Below are positions 1-8,946 of a DNA stretch of 64,000 nt, piece after piece. Below the pieces are notes generated by a model that was not told the DNA's origin, ran no database searches, and was given only the letters and a program-made list of their open reading frames with translations. A program made the translations under genes and the position numbers. Source of the DNA: Hymenobacter roseosalivarius DSM 11622 (GTDB taxonomy: Bacteria; Bacteroidota; Bacteroidia; Cytophagales; Hymenobacteraceae); NCBI RefSeq assembly GCF_900176135.1, contig NZ_FWWW01000048.1:1-64000 (forward strand), in the 5' to 3' direction. How positions within the stretch are numbered: position 1 is the first letter of the stretch; each line of letters starts with the position of its first letter.

Positions 1-193
1 GTTTTGGGCTCGCATTGAAGATGCTCGGGCAGGATATCTAGCAATCTTATTTAGTATTACCCTTCATATTACTCAAATAAGCGAATGTATAGTCATATGT
101 AATAAGAGCCCCGGCAGCGTAACGTGTCGGGGCTCTTATTACAACAACTGGGAACTGATGATGGTATAGGTTTAGGAGCTTTGAAGCCAAACT
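1..193. other. Left-edge stretch without a supported gene
   Basis: No gene can be supported here. The forward frame beginning at base 3 stays open for only about 12 codons and stops at 39-41, so it could be the tail of a gene lying to the left, but it is too short to judge. The rest holds a strong inverted repeat (listed as a terminator). Confidence 0.4.
100..141. terminator. Bidirectional rho-independent terminator
   Basis: Perfect 14-bp inverted repeat (TAATAAGAGCCCCG at 100-113, complement at 128-141) with a 14-nt loop and A/T-rich outer ends. It lies just past the stop of the minus-strand M16 gene, so it probably ends the porU-porV-M16 transcript, and it can also work in the other direction. 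Confidence 0.8.
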
Positions 194-1474
194 TCATTTA
201 ACTGGTCCAGCAACTACCTCTATCATGTTCTCAGGTGATAAGTATGTCTGGGCTAATTGCTGTAGTTCATCTGAACTCACCAAATTAATTTGTCTTAAAA
301 AGTCAGAATAGTGAGTGTTTGGTAGTCCAAGTAACACAACTGTTTTATACTTATCGCATTGCTCGAAGACTGTGCTGAGCTCATTAGCGAACTTTCCCGC
401 CATATAGGTTTTTACGGTTTGTAATTCCTCAATAGGAATAGACTCGTCTTGCAATCGGCGTAATTCATTATGCACCTCTTCGATTGCTGCTTCAGCACTG
501 GCTGCATTGACGTCAGTACCAATGACAAACATGCTTGCATGTTCACGAGGAGCTATACTTGAATAGATGCCATAAGTAAACCCTTTGTCCTCCCTAATAT
601 TTTTCATTAAACGAGACCCAAAGTAGCCCCCCAATACCTTGACTAATACTTGTAAATGATGTGCGTCAGGGTGGGTAGGGCTTGGCCACAAGCGTCCGAT
701 TCGTAGCGATGCTTGTAGGCTTTGCTCCACAGTGACATAATCGTGTTGTGCAACTGTTAAGATATGAGGTTCATCTTGCTCTGCTGATTCTTGATGATCA
801 GCAGAACCCTGGCCGAAGGCTCGGGCAACGAGTTGTTCGTGCCGGTCTGAAATGTCACCGCAGAGGAATATTTCTGCAGAGCCTATTTGATAAAATGTAC
901 GATAAAATGCCTTGACTATGTCGGGGGTAAGCTTCTTAAATGAATTTTCATCGAAGGTTACGCCATAGGGATAGCTATTGCCAAATAGATTATGAGAGAA
1001 ACGTTCGGCAGCCAAGTAACTGGTTTTTTGCCGCTCAATTCGCACATTTTGAACAGTACGTGATTTTAGTAACTCAAACTCGGTAGTCGGAAAAGTTGCC
1101 TCTGTAGCAACATCTTGCACAAGTGGTAAGAGGACTTCAATATGGCGAGTAAGACAATACAGAGTAAGGGCAGTACGATCAAAGCCTTGTTCACACTCAA
1201 GTGAAGCGCCATAAAAAGCTACGGTATCGGCAATTTGGCGGGCTGTGCGGCTGCTAGTGCCCTCGAGAAGCATGCGCGCAGCAAGAAGTGATACACCGAG
1301 TTGTGGTTCATACCATTTACCAGCCGGAAACACTATCTGTAGCCGGATGACGGGTTGCGCATCGTTGCGCAATATGTGCAGACGAGCGCCATTAGGGAGT
1401 GAAAGCACGTCAGCCGCGGGCAGTATTACACTGGCCAGCGGCTGAACGGGAGGAGCGACTTGACGGTCGAGCAT
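194..1474 (-). CDS. M16 family protein, catalytically inactive (non-peptidase) subunit
   Basis: 426 aa. The fold is that of the pitrilysin/processing-peptidase M16B family: an N-terminal M16 domain and a C-terminal domain with the substrate-binding stretch GGYFGSRLMKNIREDKGFTYG (in part: R...EDKGFTYG). The zinc motif HxxEH, expected in the stretch before MLLEGT, reads LLAAR, so both His and the catalytic Glu are absent. In M16B pairs one subunit keeps HxxEH while the other keeps the C-terminal R/Y motif; this protein matches the second kind. No active partner lies next to it: porV is 8 nt upstream and a terminator follows. No signal peptide is evident. The M16 fold is clear; its role here is unknown. 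Confidence 0.85.
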   Translation of the reverse strand: MLDRQVAPPVQPLASVILPAADVLSLPNGARLHILRNDAQPVIRLQIVFPAGKWYEPQLGVSLLAARMLLEGTSSRTARQIADTVAFYGASLECEQGFDRTALTLYCLTRHIEVLLPLVQDVATEATFPTTEFELLKSRTVQNVRIERQKTSYLAAERFSHNLFGNSYPYGVTFDENSFKKLTPDIVKAFYRTFYQIGSAEIFLCGDISDRHEQLVARAFGQGSADHQESAEQDEPHILTVAQHDYVTVEQSLQASLRIGRLWPSPTHPDAHHLQVLVKVLGGYFGSRLMKNIREDKGFTYGIYSSIAPREHASMFVIGTDVNAASAEAAIEEVHNELRRLQDESIPIEELQTVKTYMAGKFANELSTVFEQCDKYKTVVLLGLPNTHYSDFLRQINLVSSDELQQLAQTYLSPENMIEVVAGPVK

Positions 1475-1482
1475 AGAAATGG

Positions 1483-2700
1483 TTAGTTGGTAGGGGAGGC
1501 GTCGTTGCCGAAAGCTTCTTCCAGCTTATTAAAGTTAAAGTGTAACGATACCCGAATAGTTTGGGCCAATGGATTCGCGCGGGAGTTTGGTACTAGATAA
1601 GCACCATCAATTCCGAATACCTGGAAGCGCCCCCCTAAACCTAAGCTAAGGTAGCGTCGGTCGCCTTTATCAGGGTTTTCATAAAAATACCCTACACGGG
1701 CCATCAACAAATCCTTGTACGTGTACTCGAGACCAGTGGAAAGGTTGATTTCTTGTAGCTCTTCTGAAAAGCCACCTGGTGCGTCGCCAAAGGAAGTGGT
1801 AATCGCACTAACAACGCCTTGCTGTCTTCTTTTTTCATTTTCTGCGTCGCGGCGTAGTAGATAGGCTTGCTGACTAGCATTGTCTGTAGGTACATTATCC
1901 TCATAGTAAGGGCTAGGCACTAATAGTTTAGTACCATCGAGGGTTAGGGTAAGCTTATTATAAGGATCAAGTTCGCGGGTGATGGCCGTTCCCAGCTTTA
2001 TGTTCATAGGTAGAAAGTCAGCCTGGTTAGCATCGGTATAAGTCATTTTGTTACCGATGTTGGCAATCGAGGCACCCAGCGCCAGGTTATAGGCTCCACC
2101 ACCGATGCTCAGGTCACGGGTATAATAGGTGCCCAAGTCGACAGCCAGAGCATTTCCAGGCTTGGAATCACCACCGCTAGTGGGCCCAACAAGGTTGGAG
2201 CGAATATAGCGTGCAGTCACGCCCACCCCCAGATACTCGCTGAGCTTTTGCCCGTAGGATAAAGCAAAAGCGTACTCCTTTGGGTTAAACTCTCCTTCTG
2301 GCTGGTTAGCAGCCGAGCGTAGGGCAATGCTTCCTAAATCGAAGTACAGGAGGGAGGCGGAAATAGCGGCGCGCTGGTTGAGTTTAGAATAGCCGGATAA
2401 ATAAGCTAAACCCATATCATCAGTGATGGAGCGTAACCACGGCGTGTACGAGGGCGATACGCTGTATTGATTCGGTACGAAGCCTAACTTGCCTGCATTG
2501 TAATAAGCTGAGTTAGCGTCGGGGGAAGTTGCTACGCCAGCCTCGCCAAGAGCAGCGCCCCGTGAGTCAGGGCTGATCGTGAGAACTGGAACTGCGGTGG
2601 TAATGACTTTCGAGTTAGTAATTTGGGCCGTGGCCACAAAGGACAAACCCAGCAAACCGGGGAGAAGCGCATAGCGCAGTGGCAGCTTCGACAAGAGCAT
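1483..2700 (-). CDS. porV: Type IX secretion system outer-membrane protein PorV
   Basis: 405 aa with an N-terminal signal peptide ending around ATAQ (residue 26). The conserved opening of PorV/LptO follows: TISPDSRGAALGEAGVATSP, then the NSAYYNAGKL stretch, and a FadL-like beta-barrel to the end. In characterised Bacteroidota, PorV shuttles T9SS cargo from the translocon to the PorU/PorQ/PorZ attachment complex on the cell surface. It sits 46 nt downstream of porU, the usual porU-porV order, and 8 nt upstream of the M16 gene, so all three are probably co-transcribed. Confidence 0.93.
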   Translation of the reverse strand: MLLSKLPLRYALLPGLLGLSFVATAQITNSKVITTAVPVLTISPDSRGAALGEAGVATSPDANSAYYNAGKLGFVPNQYSVSPSYTPWLRSITDDMGLAYLSGYSKLNQRAAISASLLYFDLGSIALRSAANQPEGEFNPKEYAFALSYGQKLSEYLGVGVTARYIRSNLVGPTSGGDSKPGNALAVDLGTYYTRDLSIGGGAYNLALGASIANIGNKMTYTDANQADFLPMNIKLGTAITRELDPYNKLTLTLDGTKLLVPSPYYEDNVPTDNASQQAYLLRRDAENEKRRQQGVVSAITTSFGDAPGGFSEELQEINLSTGLEYTYKDLLMARVGYFYENPDKGDRRYLSLGLGGRFQVFGIDGAYLVPNSRANPLAQTIRVSLHFNFNKLEEAFGNDASPTN

Positions 2701-2746
2701 ATAATCGGGAAAAGATGGGCTGAAAGATAAACGTGAGGCCAGTAAG

Positions 2747-5700
2747 TTAATTCAGAAGAACTAGTTTTTCGTATTTGGAAGCAGTAGAGCCATCACGCGG
2801 AGAACGGACGCTGACCCGGAAGATGTACACACCACGAGCTAACTGATCATTAAACTCATCTCGTCCATCCCAGGTGACATCGCCAAGGTGCGAACTGCTA
2901 CCGATGGCTGTCATGCGCAAAGTGCGAACCAATTTACCCGATACCGTAAAGATCTGTACCTGAATATCTAAATCGTCGCCGGTACGGTTGTGATCAAAAT
3001 GAAAGGCAGTGGAGCCAGAGAATGGATTGGGGTAGTTAAGTACATGATTGAGCGCCAACTTCTCGGTGCGGGCCGCAATAAACTCAATTTCTTTTTCGGC
3101 GGAGTTATTAAAGGTATCCCAAGCCTTCACGCGCAACAGATGGGGACCGGGGGTTAAGTCTTTAAATAGATAACGAACTCGCCCGACCTGAAAGCTATCA
3201 ACCTCGGCTGTATAATAATCGTTTAGAACGACGAGTTGGCTCACATCATTATCCAGCGTGGCCGTTATTTCGTGGCCAATACCAGAGCCCGCCGTGTTAA
3301 TGCCGTTCTCGTCGCGCAAACGACTGATAAGCGTGGTAGATGTGCCGGTAAGCCCGCCAAATACGAACGATTCCGTGTCCATGAACAAACGAATGTCTGG
3401 TGGTATCGTGTCGGTAGCAGCTTTGTCTAAAACGCCCCCCACAACTAAGTTGGTAGCGCCGCTGGCATCGGTTCGCCGAATGGTGTCGGCGGCATAAAGG
3501 CTTATTTTACCCTGGCCGAAGCTGTAATTAATATCCTTGGGCACAACGAAGGTGAGCTTGAACTCACCGTTGCGCACGCTGGCCTGCCCATCGTAGATGA
3601 TATCGCGCTGCACCGCTATCGTAGGCCGGCCATCATTTATTTCATTGCCAAGTAAGGTAACGGCTGCTGGCTTATCAAACACGGTTACCTGTACTTTGCC
3701 TATGAAACCAGCATCGATGGTGCCAGCAGCTGTTGTTACATCGCCAGCCAACTCTACGCGTGAGAGGGCGCGGAGTGTATCCGTCGCATTGATTAGCTTC
3801 CCATTCAACTGCCGAATAGCCGCCGACTGCTCTGGATAAGCTAAGCGCGCCGAAGGATCACCGAGAAGGGAAAAATTTCGATTATTGTCGCCGGCCTGGC
3901 TACCGTTTTTGGTGAGCGCCATGACATCTCCCAAGCGGGGTATACGACCGTTGACAGGCGCAAACACGACGGCAAAGAAGCGCTCATTTAAAAAGCGATT
4001 GAACGTAGAGATAACTACGCGGGTAGTCGTCAGCAAGCCAATAGCACCACCCATCACATTGGTGAGCGCAACCTCCCCAGCCGAATCAAATTCGGGGTTA
4101 TCATAGGTGCCAAAGTCGCAGGTAGCGGTGAGCATAAAGGTAGGGCGCGTCACGTTTTTTAAATTTAAAACGCCCGATTTGGTTAGTATCTGCTCGTCAG
4201 CCCATCCCGTTATTCCTCCGTGGCCCGCATAATTAACAAGAAGCGACCCTTGCTCAATGGCTTCCTCGATGGCGCGGCTGGCACCAGGCGAATTTTGCCC
4301 CCCGGCACCGGCTACCTGCGGGTACATATCGAGGTAAACCTTGTGCACGTTGTAGGCCGGGCGGCGCGTCAGCAAGTCATTAGCCAACGGCTCGGTAGAT
4401 GACAATACGTGCTCATTGGCGTCGCCATCATCGGCAACAAAGGTGAGGCGGTTGCGCCACTTGCCATACGCGGCCGGCGAGTCGTAGGTAATAAGCTTAT
4501 CCACCACCAGCTTGGCCTGAGCAGTAGAGCGAGGCTGATCGGCGGGCGTGCGCACGGGCAGGCGTCCAATACCAATGTCCAGTCCTTCGCTGATGGGGCG
4601 GCCGCCTTCATCCCACCGGCCCTCATCGTCATCTAACAGGCCGAAATAATCGTCGGAGGAGTAGGAAAGGGCAGGTGCGCCGGGGCGAGGAAAAACGAGG
4701 TTGAATGACTCGCGCGACTCATACACCGGCACGAAGTTCTGATTGATTCTGTCGATGCCTGGCGAACCACTTTCAGATAGGCGCCGCTGTTTCCACCAAG
4801 TAGGAACTTTGGTCAGATCGTTAGTAGGGTCTGATTTATAGTCATATGAAGCGTCGCCGAAAAGCAGGAGCATGGCGCGCTTGCCAGTCGGCGTTCGGTC
4901 ATAAATCATCTTCATAAAGTCGCGGATGGCCGTTACATCCTGACCGCCGGAGCTGAATTCGTTGTAGATCTGCTCAGTAATTACCACGGCTACATTCAGC
5001 TTATCGGCTGATCGGGCGGGGTTACGCCGATATTCGGCCAAGCGCTCGGCTTCCGCCAAAAACAGCGGGTGCGTGACGATGATAAAGTCTAGTCGCCCGT
5101 CGAGGTTTAGGGCGTGCAGGTTTTGGGGCGCTACCCGGCCAAAGCTGCGCGGCACTTCAAAGCTGCTGCCCGAGAAGGCCACGAACTCGCGCAGAGAATC
5201 GGTAGGGGCCACAAGAGTGCCACTGGCATCAAGTGGGCGAGCTATCGGGCGGCGCGGGTTGGTGACATCCCACACCGTAGCGGCAGTTGCATTCGCAAGC
5301 GTAAAGCGACTGACTGCCCCCACAGCGATATTCTCAAACGAGCGAAATTCGAGCTGGGGCGCTACGAAGCGCAGCTGCCGCTGGGCGTTCAGCTCCAAAT
5401 AATCCAGGTAGCCGGCGGCGGAGGGGCTGTTGGCATTATAAGTCAGAGATACCCGCAAATCAGCGGTGCCCGGCGCTGGCGCGGCCGCCGTGAGCAAACT
5501 GGTGTTCGCTATTTCAGGAAAGAAATTGGAACTGTAGCCGGCTACCGACTGCGAAGTTACATTTTGCCCCCCAATGCTGATCTGGAAGCTGGAAGCGCTG
5601 TTTGACGCGGCCGCTACCGAAGAAGTCAGCTGTACGGACGAGCCAGGTACGAGGTCGGGAATGGTAAACGGAATTTCCTGGCGCCCACCTGACTCAAACT

Positions 5701-6703
5701 TCTCGCCCAGCCATTGCCGCCCCGATTTAAGTAGGTTAATCAGATCAATTTCGTGAAACTTCCGCTCCGCGAAGGTCGTGATGGTGGCCGTTGGTGCAGC
5801 TGTTACGAGCGGAGCTGCAGCTACCCGCTTGCCTGCCACCGAGCCAACGGTTACAAAATAGTAGGCAGTATCGGTGTACAGATGGTAGGAATGGCGGAAG
5901 CGGTTAACGGTTGGTGCTTCCCGCTCCCAGGTGTGCGGGCCACGGGCGTAGAACAGCACGTACTCGTTGTCATTGAAGGTGGCGTCGTTGTTGTCGTTGG
6001 CCACAAAAATGGCGTTTTCAACCAGGTCGTCGGGCCGATAGGTACTGTTGGGCTGTGGGAGCATGCCTGTAGCGTTGCCGTAAAGCTGGAGGCGGCGCGG
6101 GTCCAGCGTCTGCGGATTGAGGCCCATGGCGGCTAAGGCAGCTTTATCCAACTTATACATGCCGCTGGCCGGTACACCGATCTTAAACCATTCACCCTGC
6201 CGCAATACCGAGGCGGTGGGGTGCGACCGGCCGCCCCGAGCGGCGGTAGCGGGGGCCGTCACGTAAGCGTACTCGAAAGAGATTAGCCGCTCTGCCTGCC
6301 CGGTCTGGGCGTTGCGCCGCACGGGCTGAAGCGTAAGAAAACTCACGGTAGCGCGCAGCTCCGTCGTGGTCCGTAAGCTTAGGGTAGGCTCGGGGGGCAA
6401 ATTTGCCGCCGTCAGAAGGGCAGCGTCGGCGGCAGGAAAAGGTTCGTAAACGGCACGGCGAAGCTGGCCGCTAGCTACCCGACCAATAAGGCGTAGCGTG
6501 TACGTACCGACGCGGTCGGTAGGGGTATAGGTGGCACCCCGAAAAGAAGGTGTGCGGCTGGCTTGCCCGGCCCGCGTGTACACGGTCTCGGAGCCCTGCC
6601 ACTCCACGGTGGCTTGCACTGTCTGCTCGGTGGCCTGGGCCTGCGCAGTCTTCGCAAAGCCCGCCAACCCCCAAATGAGCAGCAGTAGCCGAAAAAAGCG
6701 CAT
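2747..6703 (-). CDS. porU: Type IX secretion system sortase PorU
   Basis: About 1318 aa from the chosen start. PorU is the gingipain-like (C25) surface sortase that removes the C-terminal signal of T9SS cargo and attaches the cargo to the cell surface. Seen here: a signal peptide ending TAQAQ (about residue 23); a long beta-rich N-terminal region; a C25 domain with the catalytic His in NYAGHGG (about residue 829) and the catalytic Cys in LTATCDFG (about residue 861); and a C-terminal Ig-like/FlgD-type module with NYPNPFSG and GVYIFRV. The frame is open to 6811, but the internal ATG at 6703 places the hydrophobic segment right at the N-terminus, so I prefer it. porV follows directly. Confidence 0.93.
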   Translation of the reverse strand: MRFFRLLLLIWGLAGFAKTAQAQATEQTVQATVEWQGSETVYTRAGQASRTPSFRGATYTPTDRVGTYTLRLIGRVASGQLRRAVYEPFPAADAALLTAANLPPEPTLSLRTTTELRATVSFLTLQPVRRNAQTGQAERLISFEYAYVTAPATAARGGRSHPTASVLRQGEWFKIGVPASGMYKLDKAALAAMGLNPQTLDPRRLQLYGNATGMLPQPNSTYRPDDLVENAIFVANDNNDATFNDNEYVLFYARGPHTWEREAPTVNRFRHSYHLYTDTAYYFVTVGSVAGKRVAAAPLVTAAPTATITTFAERKFHEIDLINLLKSGRQWLGEKFESGGRQEIPFTIPDLVPGSSVQLTSSVAAASNSASSFQISIGGQNVTSQSVAGYSSNFFPEIANTSLLTAAAPAPGTADLRVSLTYNANSPSAAGYLDYLELNAQRQLRFVAPQLEFRSFENIAVGAVSRFTLANATAATVWDVTNPRRPIARPLDASGTLVAPTDSLREFVAFSGSSFEVPRSFGRVAPQNLHALNLDGRLDFIIVTHPLFLAEAERLAEYRRNPARSADKLNVAVVITEQIYNEFSSGGQDVTAIRDFMKMIYDRTPTGKRAMLLLFGDASYDYKSDPTNDLTKVPTWWKQRRLSESGSPGIDRINQNFVPVYESRESFNLVFPRPGAPALSYSSDDYFGLLDDDEGRWDEGGRPISEGLDIGIGRLPVRTPADQPRSTAQAKLVVDKLITYDSPAAYGKWRNRLTFVADDGDANEHVLSSTEPLANDLLTRRPAYNVHKVYLDMYPQVAGAGGQNSPGASRAIEEAIEQGSLLVNYAGHGGITGWADEQILTKSGVLNLKNVTRPTFMLTATCDFGTYDNPEFDSAGEVALTNVMGGAIGLLTTTRVVISTFNRFLNERFFAVVFAPVNGRIPRLGDVMALTKNGSQAGDNNRNFSLLGDPSARLAYPEQSAAIRQLNGKLINATDTLRALSRVELAGDVTTAAGTIDAGFIGKVQVTVFDKPAAVTLLGNEINDGRPTIAVQRDIIYDGQASVRNGEFKLTFVVPKDINYSFGQGKISLYAADTIRRTDASGATNLVVGGVLDKAATDTIPPDIRLFMDTESFVFGGLTGTSTTLISRLRDENGINTAGSGIGHEITATLDNDVSQLVVLNDYYTAEVDSFQVGRVRYLFKDLTPGPHLLRVKAWDTFNNSAEKEIEFIAARTEKLALNHVLNYPNPFSGSTAFHFDHNRTGDDLDIQVQIFTVSGKLVRTLRMTAIGSSSHLGDVTWDGRDEFNDQLARGVYIFRVSVRSPRDGSTASKYEKLVLLN

Positions 6704-6820
6704 AAACGTGTAAAGCGATAGAAAGCGGATAAGCGGGAAATAAAAACCGTGGGCGAGCCGGCCAACTACATAACTACCAGCAGGTACAAATATTGTGATA
6801 AGCAGTTTCACGCCAGCAAA

Positions 6821-7510
6821 TCATCCAAAAGAAGGTCGGAACAAGGACAGCAGCACATACAGCAGAATGATAAGCGGGATGGCCGCTGCCTGCAAAACTA
6901 CCAGCAGAATCATCGATATGATTAGAAACAGGAAACGCACCGAGTTGTCCTGCCAGCGCAGGTTCTTAAACTTCAACGCGAACAGTGGCAGCTCCGCTAC
7001 CAGCAAGCCTGACAACAGCAGCGTCAGGCCAAGCAGCCCCCACGGATTCAGGATAAGCGGTGTCAGATGGTAGGTGTCGTAGGTCAGAATAAGGGGTAGA
7101 GAAGCCACCACCAGCGTGCAGGCTGGTGTGGGCAAGCCAATGAAAGAGGTAGTCTGGCGGGTGTCGTTGTTGAACTTCGCTAGGCGTAAGGCTGAGAATA
7201 CCGTCAGGATGAAGCCGGCGTAGGGCAGCCACTCGGGCAGTAAATTTGCCCCCCGGCCCAACAGATAATACAGCATAGCGCCCGGCACCACGCCAAACGA
7301 AACCATATCGGCCAACGAATCGAGGTCTTTACCAATGGGCGAGCTGGCGTGCAGCGCGCGGGCCACTAAGCCATCGGCGAAATCAAAAACGGCGGCCAGG
7401 CCCACCAAATAAGCGGCCAGCTCCAAATGGCCGGCAAAGACGCTGCAAAGCGCCAGACAGCCCGCAAATAGATTGAGACAAGTAATAGCGTTGGGCAAAT
7501 GATTCTTCAT
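6821..7510 (-). CDS. pssA: CDP-diacylglycerol--serine O-phosphatidyltransferase
   Basis: 229 aa integral membrane enzyme that makes phosphatidylserine from CDP-diacylglycerol and serine, the precursor of phosphatidylethanolamine. Residues 43-66 carry the complete CDP-alcohol phosphatidyltransferase signature D-x2-DG-x2-AR-x8-G-x3-D-x3-D (DFADGLVAR...GKDLDSLAD). Several hydrophobic helices follow. The frame is open up to 7585, but that would overlap the upstream MBL gene; the ATG at 7510 gives the usual MKNHLPNAIT start and a 19-nt gap. It is probably transcribed together with the MBL gene upstream, and perhaps with porU 117 nt downstream. Confidence 0.9.
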   Translation of the reverse strand: MKNHLPNAITCLNLFAGCLALCSVFAGHLELAAYLVGLAAVFDFADGLVARALHASSPIGKDLDSLADMVSFGVVPGAMLYYLLGRGANLLPEWLPYAGFILTVFSALRLAKFNNDTRQTTSFIGLPTPACTLVVASLPLILTYDTYHLTPLILNPWGLLGLTLLLSGLLVAELPLFALKFKNLRWQDNSVRFLFLIISMILLVVLQAAAIPLIILLYVLLSLFRPSFG

Positions 7511-7529
7511 GCGAAGCAAAGAAACGACG

Positions 7530-8165
7530 TTAGCGCAAGAATGGATTGGAACGCCGTTCGGTCCCAATAGTAGTAGCCGGCCCATGCCCAGGGTAGACCG
7601 TTACCGAATCAGGTAGAGTAAGGAGTTGGGTGCGAATGCTTTCGATGAGCGTATCATAATTTCCCCCCGGCAAATCGGTGCGGCCGATGCTGCCCTGAAA
7701 TAGCACGTCGCCGCCAATAACGACTTGCGTTGGCTCGTGATAAAACACGACGTGGCCGGGCGCGTGGCCAGGGGCGAAGCGCACCTCCAGGGTGGTTTCG
7801 CCGAAGGTGATAGGTTCACCGGGCGTTAAAAACCCAGTAGGCTCAGCCGGGTTATAGTGCGGAAAGCCATAGCTGGGCGCGTAGGTAGGCACGGCCCGCA
7901 GAACGCTTAGGTCGGCTTCGTGAATAAGAAAAGAAACCTGAAAGGTGTCGATAATAAATTGATTGCCAAATACATGATCGATGTGGCAATGGGTGTTCAG
8001 TAGCAATACAACCTGCAAGCCCTCGGATTCAATAAAGGCTTTCAATGCTTGTTGCTCGGCCTTTTCGTAACAGCCAGGGTCGATGACGACGCATTGCTTG
8101 GTCGCATCATGCAGCAGGTAGGTGTTTTCGGAAAAAGCGTTGAACGTGAAACCAGATACGATCAT
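7530..8165 (-). CDS. MBL-fold metallo-hydrolase (glyoxalase II-like)
   Basis: 211 aa, the short single-domain glyoxalase II-like group. The metal motif HxHxDH is THCHIDH at residues 58-64; later ligands are visible in APGHAPGH, GGDVLFQG and VYPGHGP. Its substrate cannot be told from sequence; hydroxyacylglutathione hydrolase or persulfide-dioxygenase-like annotation would be a guess. It is cytoplasmic and the first gene of the minus-strand run leading into pssA. Confidence 0.88.
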   Translation of the reverse strand: MIVSGFTFNAFSENTYLLHDATKQCVVIDPGCYEKAEQQALKAFIESEGLQVVLLLNTHCHIDHVFGNQFIIDTFQVSFLIHEADLSVLRAVPTYAPSYGFPHYNPAEPTGFLTPGEPITFGETTLEVRFAPGHAPGHVVFYHEPTQVVIGGDVLFQGSIGRTDLPGGNYDTLIESIRTQLLTLPDSVTVYPGHGPATTIGTERRSNPFLR

Positions 8166-8263
8166 AGAGCTACTAAATGGGAACCGGCGCGGGCCGAATG
8201 TACTTGGGAGGGTAAGTTACGAGACGCGGCGCGAAGTTGCGGTGGACGTAGGCGGAGGGCATT

Positions 8264-8308
8264 AAAACAAGTGAGGTCTGAATAGATTGCTCAGGCTTCA
8301 CTTGTTTT
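8264..8308. terminator. Hairpin, possible terminator of the small membrane gene
   Basis: AAAACAAGTGA at 8264-8274 pairs perfectly with TCACTTGTTTT at 8298-8308, with a 23-nt loop that can pair partly. It lies 66 nt past the stop of the minus-strand gene at 8375, and the A/T ends would give a short U tract in that direction. The rest of 8166-8374 shows nothing else. Confidence 0.45.
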
Positions 8309-8374
8309 GAAGTTGAGCGAAAAGCAGACCTTACCCATCAATTTTCATTCACGCCATGGTCCCTGATCTGTTTT

Positions 8375-8776
8375 TCACCACAATTTGGTATGGGGTGGCT
8401 TATCTAACCAGAAATAATAGAGCAAGCCGTATAAGCTGCCCCCAACCCCGAAGCTGATAGCAGTCATAAATTTGTTAGCCTCGCCAGACAAATTTATGAT
8501 GGGATCGGAGCTGCTCACTAACCCTAATGTGATAATTACCGCGAGCAAGGTTCCTAGTACCATTGATAACCACCATGTGTGGGGTTTAGAGCAGCGAAAA
8601 GATATAAAGTGTATCCCGACAAATGGGAAATAGATCCACCAATGATATAATATCATATTAAAAAATATATAAACTGCTTCAGAGTAAACCGCAGAAGTAT
8701 TAACACGACTGGCCAGCAAAGACGATACTGCCAAGGACAGGGCTATAGCCAGCATAACCTTGAAAAATGTTTTCAT
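8375..8776 (-). CDS. Small four-helix membrane protein, unknown
   Basis: 133 aa with about four hydrophobic segments: the N-terminal ~20 residues, the region around VYIFFNMILYHWWIYFPFV, the stretch after HTWWLSM, and a last one before WLDKPPHTKLW. I do not recognise a family. Codon and base use is noticeably richer in A/T than in the surrounding genes, which hints at recent acquisition or relaxed selection. It is isolated: a hairpin follows it, and about 170 bp without a gene separate it from the plus-strand oxidoreductase. Confidence 0.55.
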   Translation of the reverse strand: MKTFFKVMLAIALSLAVSSLLASRVNTSAVYSEAVYIFFNMILYHWWIYFPFVGIHFISFRCSKPHTWWLSMVLGTLLAVIITLGLVSSSDPIINLSGEANKFMTAISFGVGGSLYGLLYYFWLDKPPHTKLW

Positions 8777-8946
8777 ACATGCACAAAGCTTAATTGAGTA
8801 TGGTTAGTTAGTGACTCCTATGCAAGAGTAGTTGCTGCCTATTAAAGTAGTGCCGTTAAATAGTTGCTAGCTCAACACTAACACAAATCTTCAGTATTGA
8901 AAGTACTGCTATAATTAAATGGGCTACTGCCTATTTCTACCCCCCA
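8777..8946. other. A/T-rich divergent intergenic region
   Basis: 170 bp between divergent genes, so it should hold promoters for both, but I see no convincing TTTG / TAnnTTTG pair and no strong dyad. Confidence 0.3.
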
